From: an uncultured Clostridia bacterium
Lineage (GTDB): Bacteria > Bacillota_A > Clostridia > Christensenellales > Borkfalkiaceae
Length of the DNA stretch: 23,690 nt
NCBI GenBank assembly: GCA_934292955.1
Contig: CAKQXZ010000032.1
Coordinates: 1 to 23,690 of the forward strand
Reading direction: 5' to 3'
The notes under the pieces were generated by a model, which was not told where the DNA came from, did not search any database, and was given only the letters and a program-made list of their open reading frames with translations. This document shows, in pieces, positions 1-7,741 of this stretch (positions are counted from its first letter, which is position 1; every line of letters begins with the position of its first letter). A program made the position numbers and the translations under genes.

Positions 1-31
1 CGGGGCTGTCTTGGCTTGCAAAAAGCATTGC

Positions 32-67
32 TCCCTCTTTCCGAGTTTTTGGAAGGAGGGATTTTTT
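32..67 (+). terminator. Rho-independent terminator of an upstream transcript
   Basis: A 10-bp stem (CCCTCTTTCC at 33-42 with GGAAGGAGGG at 51-60, one G-U pair, extended by a T-A pair at 32/61) is followed by six T residues at 62-67. The T run lies only on the plus-strand side, so it should end a plus-strand transcript entering from left of the window. No recognisable coding sequence remains in the 31 bases before it. Confidence 0.8.
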
Positions 68-324
68 ATGCGTTGGAATTGTTTCCATGCGCCGTCGCTT
101 ATTTTAAGCGATGACCATGAAGTCAATTTGTCGGGGTAAATCGGCAAACAAGAAAAACAAACCATAAAAACAGAAATCTCTCATTATATGATATTCTCAT
201 ATTCAAATGGTGCCACACAAGACAACGAAAGTTAACGGATTTTTTATCGAAAAATAAAAATTATTAAAAATTTTCGATTTAAAGATTTCATTCGTTATCA
301 CTGACTATTTTAAGCGAAAACGTC

Positions 325-352
325 TTGTTGCTTTTTTAAATACCGCTACAAT
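325..352 (+). promoter_or_regulatory. Weak SigA-like promoter candidate
   Basis: TTGTTG (325-330) and TACAAT (347-352) are separated by 16 bases. The -10 element is good but the -35 element matches TTGACA at only three positions. Unlike the two stronger promoters downstream, it has no palindrome in front of the -35. It could be an additional start for the same leader or chance in AT-rich sequence. Confidence 0.3.
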
Positions 353-397
353 AGTTTTACTTTGGATATTCGAAAATTAAATTTTTTACGAGAAAAA

Positions 398-446
398 GTT
401 GCATTAAACTTAATGCTTGAAATTGAAAAAAAAGCGTGTTACAATG
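398..446 (+). promoter_or_regulatory. SigA promoter P1 with palindromic operator
   Basis: TTGAAA (417-422), a 17-base spacer and TACAAT (440-445), with an extended -10 TG at 437-438, give a near-ideal SigA promoter pointing towards the operon at 1366. Immediately upstream lies the palindrome GCATTAAACTTAATGC (401-416; 7-bp arms, 2-base centre). Its centre sits about 43 bases before the predicted start near 452. That position suits a class-II activator and also allows a repressor to block the -35. The unit is repeated at 608-656. The LacI-family protein at 12891 is one candidate binder, but nothing in the sequence proves this. Confidence 0.75.
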
Positions 447-607
447 TAATCGAAGGTGAATTTTGACATAAAAATCCCTTATGAGAACTAAAATAATTAT
501 ATAATATAAACGTTACGCGGGGCGTACGCGCGATACTTAATATGCCCCGAGCGCGGAAAGACTTCTTAAAAGGGCGAAAAAGCGCAAGTTTTCCGTTTTG
601 GGGGCGG

Positions 608-656
608 GTTACATTAAACTTAATGATTGAAATCCTAAAAAAAGCGTGTTACACTG
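608..656 (+). promoter_or_regulatory. SigA promoter P2, repeat of P1 with the same operator
   Basis: TTGAAA (627-632), a 17-base spacer and TACACT (650-655) with the extended TG repeat the P1 layout exactly 210 bp downstream. The inner palindrome CATTAAACTTAATG (612-625) is unchanged. From 402-446 to 612-656, 40 of 45 bases are identical, and the differences fall in the spacer, next to the palindrome and at one -10 base. Flanking sequences do not match. Conservation confined to promoter and operator suggests both copies are used. Confidence 0.7.
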
Positions 657-920
657 ATATTGACGGGCAGTTTTTGAGTTTAAAGCCGTCGCTTAAAAAA
701 ATCGAAAGCGGTTTTGCGTTTAAAAAAAATTGCTAAAAAAGCCGTAACAAAAAGAAAGCGGTCAGAGGTTGTAATTCAAGAAATAACCGCAAAAAAGTTT
801 AAAACGCACAAGAAATTTTTCGTAAAATAACTACGAAAGCGGAACAGGGTATAAAAAGCGGAAACGCAGAAAAATAAACGCCGCGAAAATCCGCGAGCGA
901 AAGACACGACAAAAAAATTG

Positions 921-963
921 TTGCAAAAGGGATATCCCTTTTGCGTTTGATTCTCAAACGCAA
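921..963 (+). promoter_or_regulatory. Two overlapping, mutually exclusive hairpins in the leader
   Basis: A perfect 22-base palindrome occupies 923-944 (11-bp arms, centre GAT/ATC). A second inverted repeat with 10-bp arms and a TTC loop occupies 941-963. They share TTGC at 941-944, so an RNA could form only one completely at a time. No T run follows the second hairpin and no known riboswitch class is recognisable. This may be a regulatory leader structure or simply two DNA palindromes. Confidence 0.4.
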
Positions 964-1056
964 ATATCATTATCGACTTAAAAGAGCGCGCGTAGAACGA
1001 AAAACGGTTTTAAAAAACGAGGCTTATAAAATTAAAGTCGAAAGACTCTGATCAGG

Positions 1057-1110
1057 CGGCTCGATTACTTTTATCGGCTCGATTACTTTTATCGGCTCTA
1101 TTACCTTTAT
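1057..1110. repeat. 18-bp tandem repeat, three copies
   Basis: Units 1057-1074 and 1075-1092 are identical and 1093-1110 differs at two positions, followed by a partial fourth CGGC. The period is six codons. Read on the minus strand it encodes repeats of IKVIEP, and both base differences are synonymous there. They are also synonymous in the plus frame that reads GSITFI. No start codon or ribosome binding site was found for either frame. It may be a remnant of a repetitive coding sequence or a short noncoding tandem array. Confidence 0.7.
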
Positions 1111-1365
1111 CGGCGCGTCCGACGGCGCTATTTCGGTATCGGCAACGGTAATTTTATTACTTTACGTTAAATACCGCGTTCGCTAAACGAAGGCTGAATA
1201 AAATCCGTCCTGCGGCTTAATACAGCCCGAACAAAAACTTTGCCGGAATAGAAACGACGGCGAAAAAACTTTTCCGGGATAAAAACCCGGTTAAATTCGG
1301 ATCTGTTCCCCGACAATAAATTTCTCAGGGGATAAAAAATACAGAAAAAGATCAGGAGGGTCAAG

Positions 1366-3588
1366 ATGAAGAACAAGCAAATTACTCTCGTTTTGTTAGT
1401 AATGGTACTTTTGGCTTCGATATTTACGGTTATCGCATGCGAACCGTCAAACGCCGAAGTAAAAGTTTCTATTATGAACAAAGAGCAACTGACGGCAAAA
1501 TGGACGGAGGGTGACGCTGCGCGTCAACTTCAACCCGAAGTAACCGTCGACGGAAAAGTCTCCGACAAGGCTTACACCGTAACTTCCTCCGCGCCGAACG
1601 TAGTAGAAGTCGGCTCGGACAACGTTACTCTTACGGCGAAAGGAGCAGGCAAAGCGGTTATCACGCTTGCCGCAGATGACGCTACCGACACAGTGGAAAT
1701 TACCGTTACGCCGCGTCTTTCGGGCGTAACCGTTACCAACAAAGCGGCAATGTCTGAGGTCTGGACGGATTGGACAATGGTTCGTACGGTTGAAGTGGCT
1801 TTCGCGCCCGCCGAACATTATACGGCGGCAAACACGACCGCTACCGTAACGTGCAGTCCCGAAGGTCTTATAAAGGCTGAAGGCTATAAACTGACCGCTA
1901 TGGGCGTAGGCACTGCCACCGTTACCGTTGCGGTAGGGGAAATCAAGGACACCTTCACGGTTGAAATCAAACGCCAAGAACCTGCGATTACGTTTGAAGA
2001 ATTACCCGATTTCGAAGTAACCGAGGAAGGCGCAAAATATCTTGCTCTCGAAGGCGCTACCGTTAAACTTTCCGATTTATACAGCATAAAGGGAAGCGAT
2101 GATCAAATAACCGTTGACGTCGAGGCAAGCGATGGTCTTACCTATAACTCCGAAGAGAACACCGTAACCACGCAAAACAAAGGCACCTATACCGTTACGT
2201 TAAGAGCTACCGACAAAATTGACGAAAACTTAAAAGCAGAAAAGGTAATAACCTTCGACTTCTGCAGAAAACTTACTTTCTGGACGGACACGAGATGGAC
2301 CGCCGACGAACTTAAAGCCGACGAAGAACAATCAATAGTTACCACGGGCGACGGCTATCAGATGCTTTCGTTCAACCTTAACCCGAGCAAGTATTATTAC
2401 GCGGAAGCAACTTATACCGGCGTCGGCGGCGCATGGCTCGGTATGGCACACTTCAAAACCGAAACCCTTCAGAACGAAGCAGGCGAAGATTATCTTAAAG
2501 AAAATCACAAACGCGTTCTTATCCACGCGGTAAACACCTGGTCTTACGACTATCAGAGTATCGATTACAACACTCTTCTTAAAAACGGCGACAAGAGCGG
2601 TTGGCAGATGCTCGGCAGCGAATGGGAAGATATTGATTACGGCGCGAACTATTTGTTCCATCATTATAGATTGAACGAATATCGTAACCTTACGCCTTCT
2701 GCGGATAAGTCCGTTCAGAAGTTTGCAGTTCTCCGTATGGGCGACTTCTTTATGTTCTTCATGAACGATCAATACGTAAACATGGTTAACCTTCGCTTCT
2801 ACGCGGAAGGCGACACCCGTCCCGGTTTATTCGTCTGCGCGAACAGCAACCCCGGTAATATCGGCGTAGTAAGAAACATTAACTTCTTTGACGGACAGGA
2901 AGCCGTTACGAAAAAATACAACGCGCTTACCGACAACGGAGCAAAACTTATCGTTAACTACGTTCCCGACAGCTGGGCCAAAGGCTCTCAAAACATCAAC
3001 AACGACCACTTCACTCCCGGTGAAACCACTACCGAAAAGGGCATCAACTTTACAAGCACCGGTAAGAATTTGGGCTTTAACGACTCTATGATAAGCACCT
3101 ATCAGATATTCGACGGAAACTTCTCGTTCAGTTGGGTTTATAAACAGACCGACAATATAAGCGTAGGCAACACGGGTGATTGTTGGCCTCGTATGGCTTT
3201 AGAAGTCCGTAGTTATAAATGGGATAACGAAAGAACGGTTTTCGGCGCGCAGTACGGCGGAACGGGCGGTTCGAGATGGCTGCTCAACACTCCGAACGCT
3301 CCGGAAGAGGAAAAATGGTTTGAAGGTCAGCACGGTTTTGACGTAACAAAAGCGCTTAAATTCACGATTACCCGTGAACTTACCGATACGGCTTCTAAAT
3401 ACACCATGACTATCTCGATGGTTGACGATCCTACCGTTACGATGACGCGTACGATAGAAGTAGATGCTTCGAAAGACATCAGATGGGATAAAGCCGTTAT
3501 CCTGCACTGGAAGACCTCCGGCGTTAACGGCGAATTCAGCAACGTTATGTGGAAGAGCCACAGCGGACAAGGAAACTGGGTAGATTAA
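1366..3588 (+). CDS. Large surface lipoprotein with Ig-like and lectin-like regions
   Basis: A 740-residue exported lipoprotein: a hydrophobic signal peptide ends in the lipobox VIAC with the lipidated cysteine at residue 25. A strong AGGAGGG (1354-1360) precedes the ATG. Residues about 32-115 and 116-204 look like two bacterial Ig-like (Big2-type) domains, for example GAGKAVITLAADDATDTVEI. Residues 205-303 form a third beta-rich Ig-like segment. Two larger C-terminal segments (about 304-520 and 521-735), rich in Trp, Tyr and Asn, resemble concanavalin/jelly-roll carbohydrate-binding modules; this rests on composition and beta-strand pattern, not a named family. No catalytic motif is evident. 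As first gene of a glycan operon it probably captures polysaccharide on the cell surface, comparable in role to SusE/SusF of Bacteroidetes. A strong hairpin directly downstream may allow it to be expressed more than the following genes. Confidence 0.7.
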   Translation: MKNKQITLVLLVMVLLASIFTVIACEPSNAEVKVSIMNKEQLTAKWTEGDAARQLQPEVTVDGKVSDKAYTVTSSAPNVVEVGSDNVTLTAKGAGKAVITLAADDATDTVEITVTPRLSGVTVTNKAAMSEVWTDWTMVRTVEVAFAPAEHYTAANTTATVTCSPEGLIKAEGYKLTAMGVGTATVTVAVGEIKDTFTVEIKRQEPAITFEELPDFEVTEEGAKYLALEGATVKLSDLYSIKGSDDQITVDVEASDGLTYNSEENTVTTQNKGTYTVTLRATDKIDENLKAEKVITFDFCRKLTFWTDTRWTADELKADEEQSIVTTGDGYQMLSFNLNPSKYYYAEATYTGVGGAWLGMAHFKTETLQNEAGEDYLKENHKRVLIHAVNTWSYDYQSIDYNTLLKNGDKSGWQMLGSEWEDIDYGANYLFHHYRLNEYRNLTPSADKSVQKFAVLRMGDFFMFFMNDQYVNMVNLRFYAEGDTRPGLFVCANSNPGNIGVVRNINFFDGQEAVTKKYNALTDNGAKLIVNYVPDSWAKGSQNINNDHFTPGETTTEKGINFTSTGKNLGFNDSMISTYQIFDGNFSFSWVYKQTDNISVGNTGDCWPRMALEVRSYKWDNERTVFGAQYGGTGGSRWLLNTPNAPEEEKWFEGQHGFDVTKALKFTITRELTDTASKYTMTISMVDDPTVTMTRTIEVDASKDIRWDKAVILHWKTSGVNGEFSNVMWKSHSGQGNWVD

Positions 3589-3631
3589 TTTATACTTTGT
3601 TCTATATCGCAGTTTTTCTATTCTGAACTTT

Positions 3632-3675
3632 ACGGCAAGCGTCGCTTCCTCTCCAGAGGAAGCGGCGTGAGCCGT
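3632..3675 (+). terminator. Strong intercistronic hairpin after the first operon gene
   Basis: A 13-bp stem (3640-3652 with 3655-3667, one G-U pair) is extended through an AAG/TGA internal loop by five further pairs (ACGGC 3632-3636 with GCCGT 3671-3675). It is followed by ATATATTTTG, which is not a strong T run. It could be a partial terminator or a 3' stabiliser/processing site that favours the upstream lipoprotein transcript. The rest of the 326-base gap to 3915 is AT-rich, with no clear SigA promoter and no gene. Confidence 0.6.
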
Positions 3676-3914
3676 ATATATTTTGCTATGTACATTAAAA
3701 TTTAAGACGATAAACCCAAAAACCGTTTTATAAATCACAAAAAGGCCTCTGTTATCGAAAAAAGAGTCTTGAAAACGGTCGTTTTATAAAGGTTCGGGCT
3801 AAAAACCTTATCTGAAAGACGATTAAAATAACCGATAAAAAATAAATTCGCAAAAAATTTTTAAAAACCGCAAAAATTGCGCGGTTACGATATAAAAAAT
3901 AAAGGAGCAACCGT

Positions 3915-5720
3915 ATGAAAGCAAAAACAAGACTGTTAGCTTTGTCGTTGGCGTTTTTAATGGTTTTCGGTACGTTGGCTTTATCTGCGTGCGACAAACA
4001 AACCGGCGGCGACAAGAAAAGTTACGACGTTACTTATAACCTGAATTACGACGGCGCCGACAAACGCGTTTACCCCGTACAGTCGGGTACCAACGCGCCC
4101 GAATGGAAAGCAACGAGGGAAGGGTATCGTATCGAATACTGGGCAACCGACAGCGCCGGCAAAAACAAATACGATTTTTCGGACAAAGTATATAAAGATT
4201 TGTCTTTGTACGCCGTATGGAAAGTCAAATCCGGCGTTACGACCGTAACCTTCGACTTCGGTTACGCGGGCGCGACGAATAAAGTTATAGAAGTCGAAAA
4301 AGGCAGTATGATAGCCGAAAAATACAAACCGCAACACAAACGCTTCGGTATGGAACTCGTCGGCTGGTACGCCGATAAAGACTTTACCGAAGAATTCAAG
4401 TTCGGAAAGTCCGCCGTGAAAGAAAATATGGTTCTTCACGCGAAGTATAGCTACACCATGAATATTCCTCGTAACGCGGACGGAAGCATAAAATACGAAA
4501 ATACCCGCGTTTACGTCTGGAACAGCGTTCAGCACGTATGCTCTTCCGAAGTTTTACAAAAACTCGCCGATGATTTCAACGCCGAACACAAAGGTAAAAT
4601 AGTCGTTTCTACCGGCACGTCTTTACTTAATCAGGACGACGTATTTTTACGTATTCAGCAAACGCCCGAACAGATGCGTTGCTACACTACTTATTATCCC
4701 ATAGCGGACATTTATTCTTTTGCAGGGTTAGACGTCAGTAACGACGATTATTACGAGGGTGCTACCAACGAATGTAAAAACAAGGGCGTTTTGTTGCAGG
4801 TACCCGTAGCGGCTTACGCGCCGTATTTCGTCTATAATAAAACCCTTATGTCAAGATATAACGGAAGTAATCCGTTACCTTCAAATTATTCCGAATTAAG
4901 CGCTCTTTTGAAAAAAGCCGCCAAAGGAGAGGCTTCAAACGCTTCATTTAAAAGCATAGTAACCACGACGCAATGGTCATACATGGAAGCGCCGAGTTTT
5001 ACGGCTTTTGCTCAGAACGGAGCGGACTACTACAACTTCGCCGACGGCGTTTACCTTAATAAATGGTTACAGGAAGGCGTTATGCAACGCGCGACCGCCG
5101 CAATGACGACGACTTACGATTTATTCGGCGCAAACGGCTTAAACAAGGGCGCCGCAATGAATTTGAACGGCGACGCTATCTACGATTACGTATCCAAACA
5201 AAACGCTCTTATGGGCATGCAAACGTGGGCAGGCGGCGAAGCGGCGATAGCGTCAAACTCTGAATTAGGGGTTTTGCCCATAAGCGGGTTGATGACCGAT
5301 ATTGACGGCGAAGCAAAAAATCGCGTTCCCGTACACACCTGGGGTATCGGTTTTTACAATAAGGCAACCAACGTGCTTGCGGATCCTTTAAAGATCTGCG
5401 CGGCGGCGGAATTTGCCAAATACGTTTCCGAAAACGCTTATAAGTTTGCCGAAAAAGGATTCGTTCCTTTGCATAAAAAAGCCGTCAATAATCCCGAGTA
5501 CGTAAATTCAAATAACCCTACGGTAAAAATCATCCGTAGCGCGTGCTTACCCGAAAACTATTACACTCTGGCGGGTTGCGCCAACATCAAACTTATAGTA
5601 AACAAAATTGCGGCGGAAGGAGTCATTATTCCGTTCCTAACCGACAATAACGCCACGCGCGAAATGGTTGAAAGCAAAACGAAAGAGTTGTACGCGCAAG
5701 TGGCGGGAATGGTTTCCTGA
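3915..5720 (+). CDS. Sugar-type solute-binding lipoprotein with N-terminal InlB-type repeats
   Basis: A 601-residue extracytoplasmic binding protein. The signal peptide ends in the lipobox LSAC (Cys26). The start has AAAGGAG 7-8 bases upstream. Residues about 37-102 and 108-178 are two copies of the InlB B-repeat/Listeria-Bacteroides repeat type, recognisable by a YNLNYDG-like opening, EGYRIEYWATDSAG and GWYADKDFTEEF blocks and closing LYAVW/LHAKY strands. Residues about 180-601 are an MalE/UgpB-like (SBP family 1) ligand-binding domain, with ADDFNAEHKGKIVVST near its start. It should bind an oligosaccharide and deliver it to the permeases at 9214 and 10253. Ordinary members of this family are about 400-450 residues without the repeats, which may act as a spacer or wall/glycan-contact module. 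It sits 11 bp before the GH97 gene. Confidence 0.85.
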   Translation: MKAKTRLLALSLAFLMVFGTLALSACDKQTGGDKKSYDVTYNLNYDGADKRVYPVQSGTNAPEWKATREGYRIEYWATDSAGKNKYDFSDKVYKDLSLYAVWKVKSGVTTVTFDFGYAGATNKVIEVEKGSMIAEKYKPQHKRFGMELVGWYADKDFTEEFKFGKSAVKENMVLHAKYSYTMNIPRNADGSIKYENTRVYVWNSVQHVCSSEVLQKLADDFNAEHKGKIVVSTGTSLLNQDDVFLRIQQTPEQMRCYTTYYPIADIYSFAGLDVSNDDYYEGATNECKNKGVLLQVPVAAYAPYFVYNKTLMSRYNGSNPLPSNYSELSALLKKAAKGEASNASFKSIVTTTQWSYMEAPSFTAFAQNGADYYNFADGVYLNKWLQEGVMQRATAAMTTTYDLFGANGLNKGAAMNLNGDAIYDYVSKQNALMGMQTWAGGEAAIASNSELGVLPISGLMTDIDGEAKNRVPVHTWGIGFYNKATNVLADPLKICAAAEFAKYVSENAYKFAEKGFVPLHKKAVNNPEYVNSNNPTVKIIRSACLPENYYTLAGCANIKLIVNKIAAEGVIIPFLTDNNATREMVESKTKELYAQVAGMVS

Positions 5721-5731
5721 GGAGAAATACT

Positions 5732-7729
5732 ATGAAAAAATTAACTTTAATTTTTGTTTGCATTGCTCTTTGTATTCTTTCGGCGATAGGGCTTGTTGCC
5801 TGCAACGGACCTAAGAAATCGGATAACCTTGCCGATAAAGGCAACTGGAAGGTAACTTCTCCCGATCAGACGATTTGCGCCGAACTTACTATGGATGCCT
5901 ACGGAAAACTTACGTACGGCGTAACCAAAAACGGCAAAACCGTAGTGGGAAAATCTTCTTTGGGCTTCGATATCGAAGAAGACGATTTGTCTATGACTAT
6001 CGTTGACAACGTAAGTCAGAAAAGGGTACAGGGCGAATACGAAAACGTTTCCGGCAAGGTTAAAAAAGTCGTTTACGACGCCAACGAAACCACTATCACG
6101 CTGAAAGCGTGGGAGTTTTATCTTGACGTTATAATGCGCGTTTACGACGACGGTTACGCCTTCAGATACGTCGTAAGAAGAACCGACGGCGCAAGCGGCG
6201 TTATGACGGTAAAAAGCGAAGATACCACCTTTGCCGTTCCTCAGAACGCAACTATGTGGTCGCAGGAATACGTAACGAATTTCGGCGGTAAAAACTGCTT
6301 CTCGTACGAAACTTCTTATCAGGCGCGTACGGTATCGGAACTTACCGACGCGCAATATGTAGCCATGCCGTTACTTTATAACGTTCCCGATTCCGAGTAT
6401 TATTCGCTTATAATGGAATCTCACCTGGTGGGAAGCGGTTTTTACGGATCGTTTTTAAAGATAAAAGACGGCGATAACGGTTCCGGCGTTCTGCAGACGG
6501 TACACACGCCCGCGGGTATAAAACTCGACGATAACAAGGTATCTTATCCGTTTAATTCGCCCTGGCGCGTAGGCATCGTCGGCGACATGGCTACGGTAAA
6601 CACCTCGGAACTCGTAGAAAAAGTTTACGATAACGTCGAGTACTGGAAACCCGACGATTACGAAAGCCTTACCGCGGAAGAAAAAGAAACTTATACTTAC
6701 GACTGGGTAGAACCCGGCGTATGCGCGTGGAGTTGGCTTATTTACGACGGCAAACGCCCGCAAAACGACTTTTCGCTTCACCGCGAATATCTTGCGCTTG
6801 CAAAAACGATGGGCTGGAAGTACGTTTTATTGGACGGCGGCTGGAACAGCGATACCTCCGACGCAACACTTGAAAAATTCGTTAAAGAGGCAACAAAGGA
6901 AGGCGTGAAAGTTCTCGTCTGGTGCAACGCGCTTTCAGACTTCGGCAACGGAAACGTTGAAATATTGAAAGCAAAACTTACACGCTGGGCAAGCCTCGGC
7001 GTAGCCGGTATAAAAATAGACTTCTTCGACGGTCAGAACGCAACCGATCCTTCCCATCAGGGCGAAGATATCGACACTATAAAATGGTACGAAAGTATTT
7101 ATCAGGAAACCGCTAAATTACGAATGGTTGTAAACTGCCACGGCGCCAACAAGCCCACGGGAGAACGCCGCGAGTATCCCAACGTTATTAACCGCGAAGC
7201 AGTTTACGGCAACGAGTTCAAACGTGTTTCCGCAGACGTAACGGTAAACGAAATGTTCGTCCGTAACGTTATAGGACCTACCGACTTTACCCCCGTGGCA
7301 AAACCGTTGAGCGACAATATTACCATGGCGCATCAGATGGCGCTTGCCGTGTTATTCGAATCCGGTATGCCTATGATGGGCGATTACTCCGCCACCTATA
7401 AAGATACGACCATCTATTCTTTCTATAAATCTATCCCGTCTTTGAGACAACAAACGGTGTTCCTCGGCGGTCAGCCCGATTTTTATTACTGCGCCGCCGT
7501 GCAAACCGAAAAATACTGGTTTGTAGGGGCAATCAACGCGTCCTTCGAGGACAGCGTAACGATAGACTTTTCTTTCCTCGACGAGGGCAGTTACAAGGCT
7601 GAAATATTTACCGACGCGGACGAAGCCGGTAAAAAGGTAAACAAAGAAACGGTTATGATAACCAAAAACGACGTAAAGACCTTCAAATTGTTCGCCAAAG
7701 GCGGCTTGGTCATACGCTTATCCAAATAA
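5732..7729 (+). CDS. GH97-family glycoside hydrolase, lipoprotein
   Basis: A 665-residue lipoprotein (lipobox LVAC, Cys24) of glycoside hydrolase family 97. The N-terminal beta-sandwich spans about 38-290 (DQTICAELTMDAYGKLTYGV, MWSQEYVTNFGG). The (beta/alpha)8 barrel spans about 320-575 (GVCAWSWLIYDGK, WKYVLLDGGWNSD, VAGIKIDFFDGQ, EYPNVINREAVYGNE, GPTDFTP), followed by a C-terminal beta domain. Asp430 in KIDFFD is where retaining GH97 enzymes such as the Bacteroides alpha-galactosidase carry their nucleophile; inverting SusB-type alpha-glucosidases lack it. Glu489 in NREAVYG is a likely acid/base residue. The bond cleaved is therefore most likely an alpha-galactoside or related alpha-glycoside, but specificity is inferred. 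Membrane anchoring places it outside, trimming glycans before uptake. GGAG 11 bases before ATG serves as ribosome binding site, close behind the previous stop. Confidence 0.88.
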   Translation: MKKLTLIFVCIALCILSAIGLVACNGPKKSDNLADKGNWKVTSPDQTICAELTMDAYGKLTYGVTKNGKTVVGKSSLGFDIEEDDLSMTIVDNVSQKRVQGEYENVSGKVKKVVYDANETTITLKAWEFYLDVIMRVYDDGYAFRYVVRRTDGASGVMTVKSEDTTFAVPQNATMWSQEYVTNFGGKNCFSYETSYQARTVSELTDAQYVAMPLLYNVPDSEYYSLIMESHLVGSGFYGSFLKIKDGDNGSGVLQTVHTPAGIKLDDNKVSYPFNSPWRVGIVGDMATVNTSELVEKVYDNVEYWKPDDYESLTAEEKETYTYDWVEPGVCAWSWLIYDGKRPQNDFSLHREYLALAKTMGWKYVLLDGGWNSDTSDATLEKFVKEATKEGVKVLVWCNALSDFGNGNVEILKAKLTRWASLGVAGIKIDFFDGQNATDPSHQGEDIDTIKWYESIYQETAKLRMVVNCHGANKPTGERREYPNVINREAVYGNEFKRVSADVTVNEMFVRNVIGPTDFTPVAKPLSDNITMAHQMALAVLFESGMPMMGDYSATYKDTTIYSFYKSIPSLRQQTVFLGGQPDFYYCAAVQTEKYWFVGAINASFEDSVTIDFSFLDEGSYKAEIFTDADEAGKKVNKETVMITKNDVKTFKLFAKGGLVIRLSK

Positions 7730-7741
7730 AAGGAGGATTAA

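Larger units (their letters stand above)
68..1365. other. 1.3-kb AT-rich intergenic/leader region without a convincing gene
   Basis: No reading frame here has a ribosome binding site together with a recognisable protein. The region holds promoter-like sites at 325-352, 398-446 and 608-656, an overlapping hairpin pair at 921-963, an 18-bp tandem repeat at 1057-1110, and small hairpins near the first operon gene (1274-1290 and 1307-1332). Between about 670 and 920, and between 1111 and 1270, I see only AT-rich sequence with scattered short inverted repeats. If transcription starts at the promoters near 440 and 650, most of this interval is the untranslated leader of the operon that begins at 1366. 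Confidence 0.6.

Noticed and set aside
246..278. AT-rich inverted repeat ATCGAAAA/TTTTCGAT as a terminator
   Set aside because: The stem is only 8 bp with few G-C pairs and a large loop, and no T run follows directly.
463..505. Perfect TTGACA (463-468) and TATAAT (500-505) as a promoter
   Set aside because: The spacing is 31 bases, far outside the range for SigA; neither hexamer has a properly spaced partner.
542..736. 64-codon plus-strand reading frame
   Set aside because: It spans the P2 promoter and operator, has no ribosome binding site and shows no recognisable protein features.
1447..1977. Long minus-strand frames opposite the first lipoprotein and other operon genes
   Set aside because: They are antisense shadows created by the codon pattern of the real genes, without ribosome binding sites or recognisable domains.
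3691..3704. Third copy of the CATTAAACTTAATG palindrome (CATTAAAATTTAAG)
   Set aside because: It matches only partly, is not palindromic and lacks the promoter hexamers that accompany the two real copies.
3863..3896. Promoter just before the SBP gene at 3915
   Set aside because: TACGAT at 3886-3891 resembles a -10 but no -35 lies at 16-18 bases, and the sequence is too AT-rich to give it weight.
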